Below, in pieces: positions 1 to 31,655 of a DNA stretch of 64,000 bases (its first letter is position 1; every line of letters begins with the position of its first letter). The position numbers and the translations under genes are program-made. The notes under the pieces were generated by a model, which was not told where the DNA came from, did not search any database, and worked only from the letters and a program-made list of their open reading frames with translations. The stretch comes from Liolophura sinensis. Lineage: Eukaryota; Mollusca; Polyplacophora; Chitonida; Chitonidae. The DNA lies in assembly GCF_032854445.1 (NCBI RefSeq), contig NC_088300.1, positions 64,950,984 through 65,014,983 on the forward strand, read 5' to 3'.

Positions 1-634
1 CTCTAGGTTTAATTCCGCAGAAGTTCATCACTCTTTGACTGACTTCTTTGAAATGGGATTGCTCATTGCGTTTTCGCCACGCTATTAGGTCATGGTAGAA
101 GGCACTTCTTTCGTCCAGTTCCTCGTCCACGAAATACCTGGCTTCCATGTCTGCTGTTCCCAAACGCTCGCCAGTGACCGGACGGTACCCACGGGCTGCT
201 GAGGACATTTTGGAATCGGGGCCCCAAAGCACTTCCGGTCTCTGTCGTCTGGAAGACGCTGTCATCGGACGAAGATCAACCTTCCACTTCTGTAAGTCCA
301 GGAACATGGACATGTCAATCTTGGGAGGCGGTGCGGTAGCGGGGCGAATACGGGTCTTCCTTTGCCGTCTCAAAGGAGTGTTTGACGTCAGCCTCGGTTG
401 ATGTTTCTTCAAGATGTCTTCTACAGTGAGCGCCAGTCCTGAGATCTCCTCCCCCATCAGATCTCTCTGTCGGTCCCGATACCGTTGCAAACGACGCTTC
501 ATTTCTCTCTGCGACTTTTGAATATCCATGGCAACCGTTTTTTGACTTTTGCTCAACAGCTTCACTTGCTTTTCCAGTCGCTTCTCCTCCACCAAGTTCA
601 TTCGATGTGATTGTCGTTCGTGTTCACTCTCCAT
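1..634 (-). CDS. Unrecognised basic coiled-coil protein, 5' part (partial)
   Basis: An open frame runs on the minus strand from an ATG at 634 off the left edge, giving about 211 residues with no stop. The ATG is the first in frame after an in-frame TGA at about 727-725, and its context (TTAATCATGG) is good. Residues about 14-70 are rich in Glu, Lys, Arg, Gln and Leu and look like a charged coiled coil. A basic Pro/Arg stretch follows (RKTRIRPATAPPP), then a mixed region with aromatic residues (MFLDLQKWKVDLRP; EARYFVDEELDERSAFYHDL). There is no signal peptide or membrane segment. I do not recognise the family. RPxTA-type basic stretches occur in some ciliary and microtubule-associated proteins, but that is only a resemblance. 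Whether the gene has introns cannot be seen because the 3' end is outside the window. Confidence 0.7.
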   Translation of the reverse strand, partial: MESEHERQSHRMNLVEEKRLEKQVKLLSKSQKTVAMDIQKSQREMKRRLQRYRDRQRDLMGEEISGLALTVEDILKKHQPRLTSNTPLRRQRKTRIRPATAPPPKIDMSMFLDLQKWKVDLRPMTASSRRQRPEVLWGPDSKMSSAARGYRPVTGERLGTADMEARYFVDEELDERSAFYHDLIAWRKRNEQSHFKEVSQRVMNFCGIKPR

Positions 635-1159
635 GATTAAACCTGTCCACGCGTATGGGAAATCGATATCCTTAAAACACAATGGCGCTATTTGTCTTGT
701 CACTACATGAATTGTATTGGGTTTTCACTCGACAAACTGGTATGCCTACCAGAAAGCCATCCCTGTTGTAGTTCACTACAAACCTGTGTTAAAATTCTTT
801 CCACCATATGCAGGGCATCTGTTCAGATCTGGAAAGACAGAGTAAACAGATTAGCGTGGTCACAATATCCCGCCTGTTCAAAATGACAGGTCCCCAGACT
901 GGTACTTACAGATGTCAGCTAAAAGTAGTATGTCTCAACTCATTACATATATTGTAGGCCCTACGTCATGAATAGATATGACGTATTGGCTATACCAATG
1001 TGACCAAGTGCGAGACTAAAGTCAAATAAAATATTTAAAATTTACGCTGTCTGAGACCATGTTGTTCTCCAACATGTTGGAGAAAAAAAAAGAAAACTAC
1101 AGCATTATATAGACAGTACAACGAGAATAGCGACGACAGTCTGATAGTTGGTAAATACA

Positions 1160-1235
1160 TGGCAACGCGTAACCGGTGAAATGAGGCTACGCAACCGGTG
1201 AAAATGAGGTAAGGCGTAACCGGTGAAATGAGGTC
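1160..1235. repeat. Short tandem repeat (ACCGGTGAAATGAGG core, 3 copies)
   Basis: Three imperfect copies of a roughly 25-30 bp unit with the core AACCGGTGAAATGAGG. The copies differ by small indels. No function is apparent. Confidence 0.7.
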
Positions 1236-2094
1236 CCATGATTTCATACCACAGTTATCTAGGATTTCATTCTAACTTCTCATGCAAAAACAAAAATTGT
1301 GGCAACTTACTCGCCTCCTACGGCAGAGAACCGTAGCCTACATAGGTCTACTAAACCTATACAACCTCCGGTAGGTGAGATCGGTCTGGCGTGGAGAAAG
1401 TATCCTCGTCTCCTTGCACAATCGTTTAAACAGAAATGGGTAAAAAAGATAGCAACACGGAGAATTCCATTCCTAAGGATTTTGTGGATCGATCTGCACA
1501 AGTGTATACCGTACCATGTCTTTTCCTCAGAAAATCCCTGTTGTCGTCTATAATAAAAGCCACTTAACCAAATGTACACTTTTCTAGGATCTTCTTGAAT
1601 ACTTACCTGGATAAATAGGCACTCTGTGTGGAAGTGTGTACGCATGCACATAACATAAATTGGCACTATACTTATAAAGGCCTTGATGCAGAAGTACTTA
1701 TACATTGCTATGACTGCAGTGAAAGGTTGACAAAGCACTTCAGATCTGTAATTGCCCACGGCTCCCCATTATCACTATTCAAGTCATTTCGACGAGGAAC
1801 GGCAATAAAGATTATTGTGAGTCCCCGAACCGAGAAATTAGCAGAGAGTGGTTAACAACTGGGCATGTATGATGTCACTTTTGTGTCGAGGACGAAGCGA
1901 AAACGCCTTTGTGAACGTTATTAGTTAATTGTACACGTGATTATATACGGGGTTCGACCAAAACACTCAGTAAGGGGTCTGTTGCAAAGGCCGTGGATTG
2001 ACTGCCATGTCCCTCCGACAATTCCGTTGGGTGAAACCAATAAGGATTTACAACTGTTAATCATGGTATCAAAAATAATTTATCAAGCTTAAGA

Positions 2095-2355
2095 GGGGCA
2101 TCCGTGGTCGAGGTGGTTAGCATTCCAGCACAACGCATTGACCCAGGAGGATTTCGCAAATGCGGTCGCTGTGAATTCAGTTGATCCAGCTCATGCTGGA
2201 TTCTTTTCCGGACTTGGGAAGGTCTGCCAGCAACCTGCGGATGTTCGTGGGTTTCACCTGGGCTCTGCCCGGTTTCATCCCACCATAATATTGGTCGACG
2301 TCGTATAAGTGAAATATTATTGAGTATGGCGTAAAAGACTTATCAAATAAGTGAA
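2095..2355 (+). repeat. tRNA-derived SINE, full length, degenerate
   Basis: The head (TCCGTGGTCGAGGTGGTTAG) is tRNA-like. It is followed by the conserved middle (TGGGAAGGTCTGCCAGCAAC) and the family 3' end (GTATAAGTGAAATATTATTG), with an A-rich end of the type ATCAAATAAGTG. This is the main SINE family of the window. Confidence 0.85.
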
Positions 2356-2861
2356 TTAACTTAAATTTAGCAAAATGCCAGTAGCATCTGATCGATGCTA
2401 TAGAATGTTTTCCGCTATTGCAGCAGATTATTCTGTTAAATATAAGACACATACAAACATTCTGTTAGATTATCATGATATTATGTTGAATATGACACAA
2501 TATTGTATACATTCTAGCATTACTGTTAAAATTAACACATTAATCTTTTTAGTGTATAAGGCAACAGGTCAAGCACTTGCCAACCCAGGTGTCTGTATAT
2601 GTATGACAATAGGTGGAATACCAGTTTTTTAGGTCTCAGAATCACGACGCTGTCTTAAACATAAGTCAAATTTAGTCTTGTGGTGGATTATTTCTGAGCT
2701 TAAATTTAAACATAAAATCTAATTTTCATTTTTGTCTGGAAGATAACTCTAAGGTAAGTCACTTTCAACGCAGTTTACTACTTTGAAACGGGACCGTGGA
2801 TCCAACACTTCCTCTATATGCACGCTACAATTAAGGAAACATCATCGTGTTATAACAATTT

Positions 2862-3112
2862 AGTGGCCTCCGTGGTCGATGTGGTGGTTAGCTTGTCAGT
2901 GCGGCACAATGACCCAGAAGCCTCTCACCAAAACGATCCAGCTTATGCTGACTTCCTCATGCTGACTTCCACTCCTGCCGAACGTGGGAAGGTCTTTCTG
3001 CAACCTACCGATTGTCGTGGGTTTCCGCCGGTCTGCACCCACCATAATGCTGGCCGCCATCGTATAAAGTGAAATATTGCTGAGTACGGCGTAAGCACCA
3101 ATGAAATAAATT
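2862..3112 (+). repeat. tRNA-derived SINE, full length
   Basis: Same family: head GGCCTCCGTGGTCGATG, body with GTGGGTTTCCGCCGG and CACCATAATGCTGGCCGCC, end AGTGAAATATTGCTGAGTAC. The middle carries a small local duplication of the phrase TGCTGACTTCC. Confidence 0.85.
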
Positions 3113-5017
3113 TAAAAAATATAACAATTAAACAAAGTTACAATATTAAAAATAGCAGTAGTTTAGCACTGTAGGCATATATATATTCCACACAGCTTTT
3201 GATCACCATCTCAGCTTAACTTCAGAAACCTCTTTCCAGTAGCTCCAGAGATATATCGGCTACAACAATAACGAAAAGTATGTTGATAGAACTGATTTGA
3301 GGCCAAAAGAAAGAAAGAACAATAAAAAAAAGAACAAAAAGTATGACTGCTAACCTGCTTTGCCCTGTTTCTGTCCATTATAACTCAGGACGAGATCGAG
3401 CATCCAGCCTGTACAAGTGACCAAATGAACTGGGAGCATAACCCCATGCAGTTTGTATACAGCCTGATATTAAGTGAATGTATAAACGCATTCATTTTCA
3501 AACCGTTGTAAATCAATATATTCGTATAACGTTGTATTCGTATACATACTTATAATATATACAATCTTATACATAGGCCCGGAATTTGCACAATGTACCG
3601 ATGTTAATTCACGCCTGAATTCTACAACACAATATTATATCCTCCGTGTCAAATTTGTCGAGATTGTCAACGCCGCAGAATATAAATGACCCGTCCATTG
3701 AAGTTTAAAGGTAGTCGAGAGCTTTATAAGAATGGACACCCTCATTTTTTCGAGGGTAGCAACTCTGTCCATATTCAGTAGGTTACTGTACGTAGGCGAT
3801 CTGACGATCCACTTTATACAGGTCTTATTTTGTTAATTTCACCTTACTTGCCTACTAAATTGCAGGTTTGTTGATGTGTATAAGAACAAGATGTAAAAAA
3901 ATCTTTCTAGAGGTCACTTATTTGGTTTGACGAATGTCACGTGGCCGTGAATTGACCAATGGAAGCCAAGAATCACTCCGTGAAGCATAATAAATGCTAT
4001 GATCAGTATCAGAAACGGATAAAATTTACATAACCAATTGCCTGCATTAATCTCGAATTTTGCAAAAGCCAATCCAAAATACCTAAATGGAGTGGTGAAG
4101 GTAGAACTTTCAATATCTAGGACCCAAAAGGCCGGGTGTGTGTGTTCAAACCGAGCCTTATAGGCTACGGGGATTAACGTTCGTTGAAGGTTTCTGTCAT
4201 TATGCAGTCAAATACAATGACCTCATTTTTTCCTGTTCCATATGTATCTTAATCGATTTAGAGAATAATTTCGTGGAGGAAGTTCTGACCAAGCCTCTTT
4301 CGCCAATACTGGCGTGTATTTGTTTATTCGTCACACGTTGGAAGTATCGTCAGTACAATTAACTTGCCAAAGGTTGGTGGTTTACGCCGGGCATTCCGGC
4401 TTACCCTGCCGTTAAAGCTGGCGCGAACATTTTTTCAGCAATCAATCAGTTTGAAAATACTTTCATTTTTTCATTTAATTTCCTAAAGGAGAACAGTCAT
4501 GGAAATGTTTCTAACTTTAATTACCTGTCAACGGACTTTATTGACCATACAATATTCTTAATTATTAACCTTTGACCGGTTCTTAAATGGTTTTTAGCAT
4601 GGAGTTGGAACTTAAGAATTAGAATTTTATAATTAGCATATCTCAAAGCATCTAAATCAGGTAAATACAAAATTCCTCGTACGTCAAATGACCGCTGAAA
4701 GTAATAAGTGGCGTCAAGTAGGCCGTTCTTAGATGGTTTAATGCATGGGCTGGAAACTTAAAAATTGACTTTTAGTGATTAGGTTGTCATGAGGAATGTA
4801 CAAAATGAGTTTCATCCTCGCACGCAATCGTGACCGATAAAATTAGATTTGGGGTACTTTCCACCCCACCCCTAGAGGGCTGTGCACGGTTGCCACACTT
4901 AAGAATCACCATTTTGGCGTTTCCCCATATGGTTTTGTATATGATCAATGTGTCAAACCTTTCGTACTCGACCTGACAGATAAACCGCTGCAAGATCTCG
5001 GACTAACACAAATACCG

Positions 5018-5191
5018 CTTGATTTCATCATTTTAAATGTACATACGTGTAGATCTGTGAATGCACCCGTCAAATGGATCCTGTAACGAACAATTTTGCA
5101 GGAAAAATATGGATGTGACGTCACTGATACCCTTTGTTTCACTACAGATCACGATAGATTCTGGCGTTTTAAAATCATTGTACTCGATTGT

Positions 5192-5224
<33 letters not shown>

Positions 5225-5300
5225 TCAGACTATTTCCATGGACAGGTCTTTCACCTCATGTACACTTCATTTTAGTGTTTCTTTTGCATTAAAGATGATA
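5018..5300 (+). repeat. Dispersed repeat, copy 1 (related to 16265-16545)
   Basis: Shares ordered blocks with 16265-16545: GATTTCATCATT, TAGATCT.TGAATGCA, ATCACTGATAC, CACTACAGA, then CTTCAT and TTTGC.TTAAAGAT. The two copies are diverged and gapped. No coding capacity is seen, so it is probably an old non-autonomous element. Confidence 0.5.
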
Positions 5301-5575
5301 CTTTTTGCTGCCTCACTTGACGCTCAGTAGGCTTCTGAGAGGTTAGATCGAGGAAACAGGACTGGTTAGCATGGTGTCAGTACAATGTGACTGGCTGGCG
5401 TGTCATGTCTGGTGTTATCTGCATGACACTTCAGTGGCGACAGCATTTTGATGGCATGGACTCGCTATGCCACAAGAAAACACACGATATATGTGCACAC
5501 ACTTAATGACTCCTCGTCATCATATGACTGAAACATTGTCAAGTACGACGTTAAACCCTATGGATTCATTCGGCT
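5296..5575 (+). repeat. Second SINE family, 5'-truncated copy
   Basis: Aligns by eye with 56930-57178. Shared blocks are TTGCTGCCTC.CTTG, AATGTGACTGG, GGTGTCATG.CTGGTGT, GGCATGGACTCGC, TGTGCACACACTTAATGACT and GTACGACGTTAAACC. The tRNA-like head of the 56.8-kb copy is missing here. Confidence 0.65.
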
Positions 5576-6588
5576 TCTTCGGTCATTCATTCTTTTCTAT
5601 ACATCACTGTAAACTGCTGTCTGTATATTTTAACTTATATATATATTCCATTAAAGCTATATATACTTGTAAGAGATTGCGATTTTTTAAAATAAAATTG
5701 GTCTTTATGGCCGAAAAAATTTTAAGTGTGAAATACGACGAAAAAACCTAAGCATATATAGGGGATCTGTATATACATTCAAATATTTGGCTGATTACAT
5801 TTATCCCGCCTGAGCGTTGGTATGGGCCGCTAACCAAAGCTACATATTGGTCGATCGCAGGCTCGAATCCAGCTTTCGCTATAGTAATAAGAAAATTACC
5901 GTCGAATAAGTAAGAAAAAGTTAGATCAAGTGCATTGTTTTCATTTAATACCGGCAGTTTGAAAGATAATCCGGATAAAATATTAAAGATTGTTTTCCGA
6001 TGGAGTTTTACTGGTTTGCTGTAAAGTTTTATTGTCAAACTCATTTGAGATCGGTTAGGCATATTTTTAATAACATTCTAAGACACAAAAAAGGAACACA
6101 GTGATAGGGTATTGCTTTACTGCATTTAAAAACTGACAACCGTTAAATGCATTAATCTATACATTTGAAATTTGACCTTTTCGAAACAAATATGTAAGAG
6201 AATATATACAGTGCTCATGCCGATGCCATTAAAATTTCAAGCTGATCAAGTTCTGAATATTTAACTGTGTGTTTGAAATTATTCCAAAGATAATTGCCTA
6301 AACACAGGTCGGCCATAATACCGGTACGGTTCATAACTCCAGACCGACGTTTCATTTCTCTGTATTTTTTTTGTTCAAATCCGGATATTGAAATTAGATT
6401 TGAAGAGTAGGCCCATTTTTATACGTCTTTACCGATATTGGTATAGTAGTACATTGAAATGTGTACCGACATTTGAGAAAATAACGATACTTAGATCAGC
6501 GCGAGACTGTCAGTGGATGGTACATACAGCACGTCAAGGGGAGGTCACTCTAACAGAAAAATGAAGATGGCGCGTCAATCTCTTCATC

Positions 6589-6600
6589 CGCGCATGCGCG
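6589..6600. promoter_or_regulatory. NRF1-type palindrome upstream of the BUB1-like gene
   Basis: CGCGCATGCGCG lies 72 bp upstream of the ATG at 6672. It contains the palindromic GCGCATGCGC core bound by NRF1 in animals. The surrounding bases are CpG-containing, unlike most of the AT-rich window, as expected of a housekeeping or cell-cycle promoter. No TATA box is evident. The assignment rests on the motif alone. Confidence 0.5.
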
Positions 6601-6671
6601 ACGCGGCTGATTTTAAAAGAAAGCATCAAGAAAAAACAATCGTTGTGTTTTGGATATTTTTGCCATGAAAT

Positions 6672-26772
<20,101 letters not shown>

Positions 26773-27715
26773 ACCTAAACTGTAACTCTGCTGTAAATCT
26801 GGCGCATACTTTCACTAGGATTTTAGCCGAAATGTTGTTCAGCGCAAATTCAATCCAATTTTTTCTATTTTAGAAAAGCACAAATAATTACCATTTACAA
26901 AATATCCGCCGCATCTGTACATGTTACTGTTCAAAATCAGTTATAAAGCTCCGGACTTCAGGAATTTCAGTTGAGTCAACAAAAGTTGAACGATGTTGGA
27001 TAATCTGGCCGGGCTTAACAGTCAGAAGTAGTCGCATGTTAATAGGTTAGTTCTGTGTTAGAAGCTTTTACCACTACCCCAAGAGGCGTCCTACAGGTAT
27101 CTTAATTTTGGTGTGGTATTTTACTAAGGGTAATTTAGCGAGGCTAAGTAACATTTTGTACTGAGAATGTCACAAAAAGACTTGAAACATACAAATAGAT
27201 AGGCCTATACTCCAGCTGGCATGCCGATGTCACTCGCTGTGAGCGTTGCGGGAGACATGTGATTTTCCGGCTTACTTTAGGTGCGTCTTACTTAGTGAGT
27301 GTCTGTAATTATTGAGAAGGTAGATTACATATTGTGGCATCTAACTATTTGTAAAGGTTATAAATTTATATTTACCAAATTGAAAGTAACAAGCATTTGA
27401 CTAAATCTAAATGAATCAGGAGCCGTATTTTAATTCCGTATTTCCATCTCATATAAATATTTTTTATACAGAAAATGGATGTTCACGGTTTGGAAAATCT
27501 AGATAAATATTATCATGGTATCACGCTGTTTGGTAATCTGTGGACATGTAGTTTGAACAATCCACCGTGATCTTGTATACATGTTTTAATGCTTGTGATA
27601 CTGATTACATATATTGATACTATTTAACCACACCGTACGAGATAAGTATTTTAAGTAACAGGAAGTAGCAAACTATGTCTATTCATTATTATTGAATAAA
27701 CAGTTAAATGTTTAT
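26773..27715 (+). other. Probable 3' UTR of the BUB1-like gene with poly(A) signal
   Basis: Non-coding AT-rich sequence follows the TAG at 26770-26772. The first good AATAAA in plausible context is at 27695-27700 (TTGAATAAACAG). No splice sites or coding segments are evident. The actual cleavage site is not shown by sequence alone. Confidence 0.45.
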
Positions 27716-28639
27716 AATCTCTGTTATGTGATCAGTGTACATTTTAAGGAGTTCACTGCCTGTTACAGAAACTAGTCTGTGACAATATCCCATTGAGACC
27801 CTTGCAGGTTAAGGTTTTTCAAATGTTTGCATTCTAATCAGCACAGCTGTACAACTAAGCACCCAACGCCTAAACACAAACATTCTTTGGGCATTTTCAG
27901 TATAGTGCGAAATAACACTGTTATGCATGGTATTTTCTCGTAACATATCTAAATGTTTTATAAGTGAAGGCAGTTTTATGTTAGTTTTTTCAACTTTCAG
28001 TGTGAATAAGTTCATTTTATTGATCTTTTTTTTTTCTTTTCCTTAGTGCCCGAGAATTGTGACTGGTTCATTTCAACATAACATGTTTTAGTTGTTAGCA
28101 ATTTTAACTTTCCAGTGTCCAGATATAAACACTACAATCATGTTTCAAATTTTGACTTAATGTCAAATCTGGCTTTTAGGAATTAGTGCTGGATTGCTTC
28201 CATTGCTAACCACCTCAATTGTTTCCATTATTATTCATATTTTCAAAAACAAATTGTTGAAATGAGCATATTCGACATGGAAGTAAAATTGTTCCAAAAA
28301 TGGGAACCAGTGTACGACAACTCACATTAAAGGCTTTCAAAACCTGCGGAATTTGATGAAAAAAGAAAAAAACATTTGTTTACTGATGTTTGATAGTTTT
28401 ACGGTGCATTATTTTATACAATTATTATATTCACCTCACTGCATTGTTTGAAATGAAACCCACAAATTCCACTGTACAATTTTCCAGCATTCATGTGCTT
28501 TGAACAAATAATCACATCTGATTAAATTTAATAAGGATGTTTGTAAATGATTAGCGTTTGCCAGTATGAAGTTCTCCTAGACAGCCAAAAGCAGAATGAA
28601 AAATATGATTTGTATCAATTAAGAGTGTTCACTCTGCGG

Positions 28640-28797
28640 TCATACGTGGGAAGTCTATCAGCAACCTGATGATGGTCGTGAGTTTCCACTGGGCTCTACC
28701 TGGTTTTCTCTCGCCGCAATTCTGGTCGCCGCCCTGTAAGTGAAATATTATTTACTACGGCGTAAAGCATCAATCAAATAAATAAATAAATAAAAGG
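28640..28797 (+). repeat. SINE, 5'-truncated
   Basis: Begins in the body (CATACGTGGGAAGTCTATCA) and keeps the tail GTAAGTGAAATATTATTTAC and CAATCAAATAAATAAATAAA. Confidence 0.85.
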
Positions 28798-30008
28798 ACT
28801 TTCATTTTATGAGTTTAGGGTGGAAGTGTCAGACCATTTTGTGCGGCAAGAAGCTGACGAATGTCCATGCATGGTAGACATAGAAATTAAACTTGAGGGC
28901 ACTAATTGCTTGAGCGTACAAGACTGCCTTAGGTCTGACTGATGAGGTGGATCTAGTGTTCGAATCCAGCCGTGCGTCATGCGTTGTACTTTGTCATTAG
29001 AAACCCGTTTTCCTTCTCCCTCATGTCTGAAGGCGATAGATTTATATACATTTGCAGGCCGAAAATATTCTTTAGTTTTTCTATTTGACCTTAGAAAGCA
29101 AGGTCGCCAAGGTCACTATCACACTTATTTTTACGAAAATACGCTAGCCATGACTTCTTGTCCAGCCACAATCTGAATAAAACTCATCAAGATGTAGGAA
29201 CATAAGATTATGCAACTGGTTTTATTCAGATCGAGGAGTTTAAGGGTCAAGAAGTTTATTTAGCTTATGTCACTATAGCTTCAAGAATCACCGTTTTTAT
29301 TACCATATTCACGACTGATTAACCCTTGTCAATTGCGCCTTTGAACTACTGAGCCCGGATGTCCAAAACTGTTTTTAAGACTTAATGCCAAATTTAACTT
29401 TATCCCAAGTCTTCAGTTTTGTACTTGGCCCTACAGTTATTGCGTAACAGCGCATTAAATGGCAACTAAATGCGCTACAGTAATACTTTGATTTTGGACA
29501 GCTGCACTCGTAGCTGAGTTTGCCCAAAACTGACGATTGCTGCGAATTTAACATGCCAATTCGCTCCACAAAACATCGAAGTATTGTGGTAGTGGTCATG
29601 AGCATAAAATGTAAGTGAATCGTGTCAGATCAACATGGCAATAATACGGTTGGTTGATTTCACTTATAGGTCAGTATGGTTTAATCAGGGTTTAACGCCC
29701 CTAATCCACCATGGTGTTCCAGCATGAAAGATAATCTGGTGTTAAAGTTATACGCACAATACACAGTCATTCCAATATGCATGTACGGACCTCAGCATTA
29801 TAGGGTTCAAAAATCGTCACGAAGGAGCACATATTATTAAAGGATTTGGATCCAGCACATGTACGCCTATCGGAGTTATTTACAGTTGTGTATGGTCAGA
29901 CGTATACATGTTAACCATCTACTTCTCAGCTGGTGATTTTACATAACTTGGTAGGTATATATGTATGTATGCATGTATATGTCCACATTTTCGCTATTTT
30001 CACATTTC

Positions 30009-30272
30009 GGGGGCCTCCGTGGATCAGTTAGTTAACGCGCTAGCGCAGCGTAATGACCTAGAGAGTCACTCACCAATGCGGTCGATGTGAGTTCAAGTCC
30101 AGCTCGTGCTCGTTTCCTCTCCGGCCGTACGAAGGTCTGACATCAACCTGCGGATGGTCGTAGGTTTCCCCTGGGCCTGCCCTGTTTCTTCCCACCATAA
30201 TCCTGGCCGCCGTCCTATAAGTGAAATATTCTTGAGTACGACGTAAAGCATCAATCGAATAGATAAATAAAT
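30009..30272 (+). repeat. tRNA-derived SINE, full length
   Basis: Head GGGGCCTCCGTGGATCAGTT, B-box-like GTGAGTTCAAGTCC, tail TATAAGTGAAATATTCTTGA and end CAATCGAATAGATAAATAAA. Confidence 0.93.
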
Positions 30273-30696
30273 ATTCTCACATTTCGGTTAATGCACAAGT
30301 TGTTGATGTTATTTGGTGCCGTTTAATATTGATATACGCTGTCAGAAAGTTCGATGCTCTAAATTCTTGTCCGTGTGCAACAAGAATAGTTACTAACAAA
30401 TAAGCCTGGTATTCCAAAGCATTAAAGATCTTCGTAAGTATGCCCCTGCTACTAGTAAAGAAGCGATCCCGTACGCACAAAACTCATCCGTATGTGTCAA
30501 TGCATGGGAGGGCACAGTCGTAAGTCCGTCATTCTATTATTCCGTCATTGAACAAGATGGAAACAAAGAAGAACTTTCTTCGTTCGAGACGTTAGACTGT
30601 ACAGTTAAGGAAACACTTTGTTCTACGTTGAACTGTATTTTGAAGAGTGCGCCAATTTGCTCAGTTCCGGTTGTATATACACGCCAAACAACTTCG

Positions 30697-30835
30697 GGTG
30701 TCTCTGTAGCCCAGTGGTTACGCGCTAGTCCAACGCAATTACCCAGGATCTAGCATTTCACCAATCCTACTTCTGTGAGTTCAAATCCAATTCATTTGCT
30801 GGCTTCCTTGTCACGGTGAATAAAATGGAGATATA
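30697..30835 (+). repeat. SINE head only (3'-truncated)
   Basis: Contains the tRNA-like part (GTCTCTGTAGCCCAGTGGTT; GTGAGTTCAAATCC) and the start of the body (TTTGCTGGCTTCCTTGTC), then diverges. No tail. Confidence 0.65.
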
Positions 30836-30969
30836 AAAATCATGTTGAATAAAATTGCCATGCTGGATGTAAAGAACGGTTGCCATAGTTGCAACTGAGA
30901 TAAATATTGTTGAAAAACTACAAGTTGTAAACCAGTGCTATGCACGATTTTGAATGCCGATTGAATTTA

Positions 30970-31260
30970 CGCCCATAAAATTTCTTGGAGGCATAGATCA
31001 TCTTTTAAATAGGGAAAATTCTTTAAACTCCCAATCCTAATTTATTACATGTTCTTTATATATATAAATTTATTATATATATTATATATTAAATTTATAT
31101 CCTAATTTATTACATGTTCTTTATATATATAATTTATTACATGTTCTTTATATACATGTTCTTTATATATATAAAGAACATGTAATAAATTAGGATTGGG
31201 AGTGTAAAGAGTTTTCATTGTTTAAAAGATGATCTATGCCTCCAAGAAATTTTATGGGCG
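30970..31260. repeat. 290-bp foldback (inverted-repeat) element
   Basis: The first about 85 bases (CGCCCATAAAATTTCTTGGA, GGCATAGATCATCTTTTAAA, and on to CAATCCTAATTTATTACATG) return inverted at the right end, which closes with GAAATTTTATGGGCG. The loop has three copies of TTATTACATGTTCTTTATAT-like units and AT-rich runs. The transcript would form a long hairpin. It is probably a foldback MITE. Confidence 0.85.
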
Positions 31261-31600
31261 GAAGAAATAATGTTCGCGTCAGGGTAGTCTAACGGTAGCC
31301 TGACATCAAAATCGATGTGGAAGAGTTTATATTTTAGGCCATTTTGTTTCTTTGTTTATATTTGTCGTCTGCTTTATTCAACGAAAACAACAAACTCTAT
31401 CCATCCATAGAACTACAATAGACCCGTCCAGAAGTCAAACGCTTCTGTCTCGTGATCGGGGCGTCTAACGACTTAGGTAATGTACACTTGGCACAATGTC
31501 AAGCCGTGCGTTGTGTGTAATAAAAAGGATTCGAATGGTAATAGAATACTCAATATAGGTTTATGTCTTTTTGCACGAAAGCGCTTTTCACATATTAACG

Positions 31601-31608
31601 TGACGTCA
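31601..31608. promoter_or_regulatory. Perfect CRE (TGACGTCA) upstream of the intronless ORF
   Basis: The palindromic TGACGTCA lies 48 bp upstream of the ATG at 31656. It is followed by GTGACGTCG and ATGACGCC, two further TGACG half-sites. This spacing and clustering suggests a CREB/ATF-type promoter. Motif evidence only. Confidence 0.45.
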
Positions 31609-31655
31609 TCTTTTCTATAGGTTATGGTGACGTCGCGGATGACGCCACAATCAGT

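Larger units (their letters stand above)
635..6671. other. Intergenic region with repeats; no gene recognised
   Basis: About 6 kb between the minus-strand partial gene and the BUB1-like gene. It holds a short tandem repeat near 1160-1235, two full SINEs (2095-2355 and 2862-3112), a dispersed repeat shared with 16265-16545, a poly-A run near 5198-5224 and a truncated copy of a second SINE family (5296-5575). Open frames of up to 150 codons (for example 1307-1759 minus) show no recognisable protein features. The last 150 bases before 6672 are CpG-containing and probably promoter. Confidence 0.6.
27716..31655. other. Intergenic region with SINEs and a foldback; no gene seen
   Basis: About 3.9 kb between the BUB1-like gene and the intronless ORF. 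It contains a truncated SINE (28640-28797), a full SINE (30009-30272), a SINE head (30697-30835) and a 290-bp foldback (30970-31260). The open frames here are short and show no family features. Confidence 0.6.

Noticed and set aside
1307-1759. A 150-codon minus-strand frame.
   Set aside because: Composition shows no domain or family feature, there are no convincing splice sites, and it overlaps other random frames. Treated as chance.
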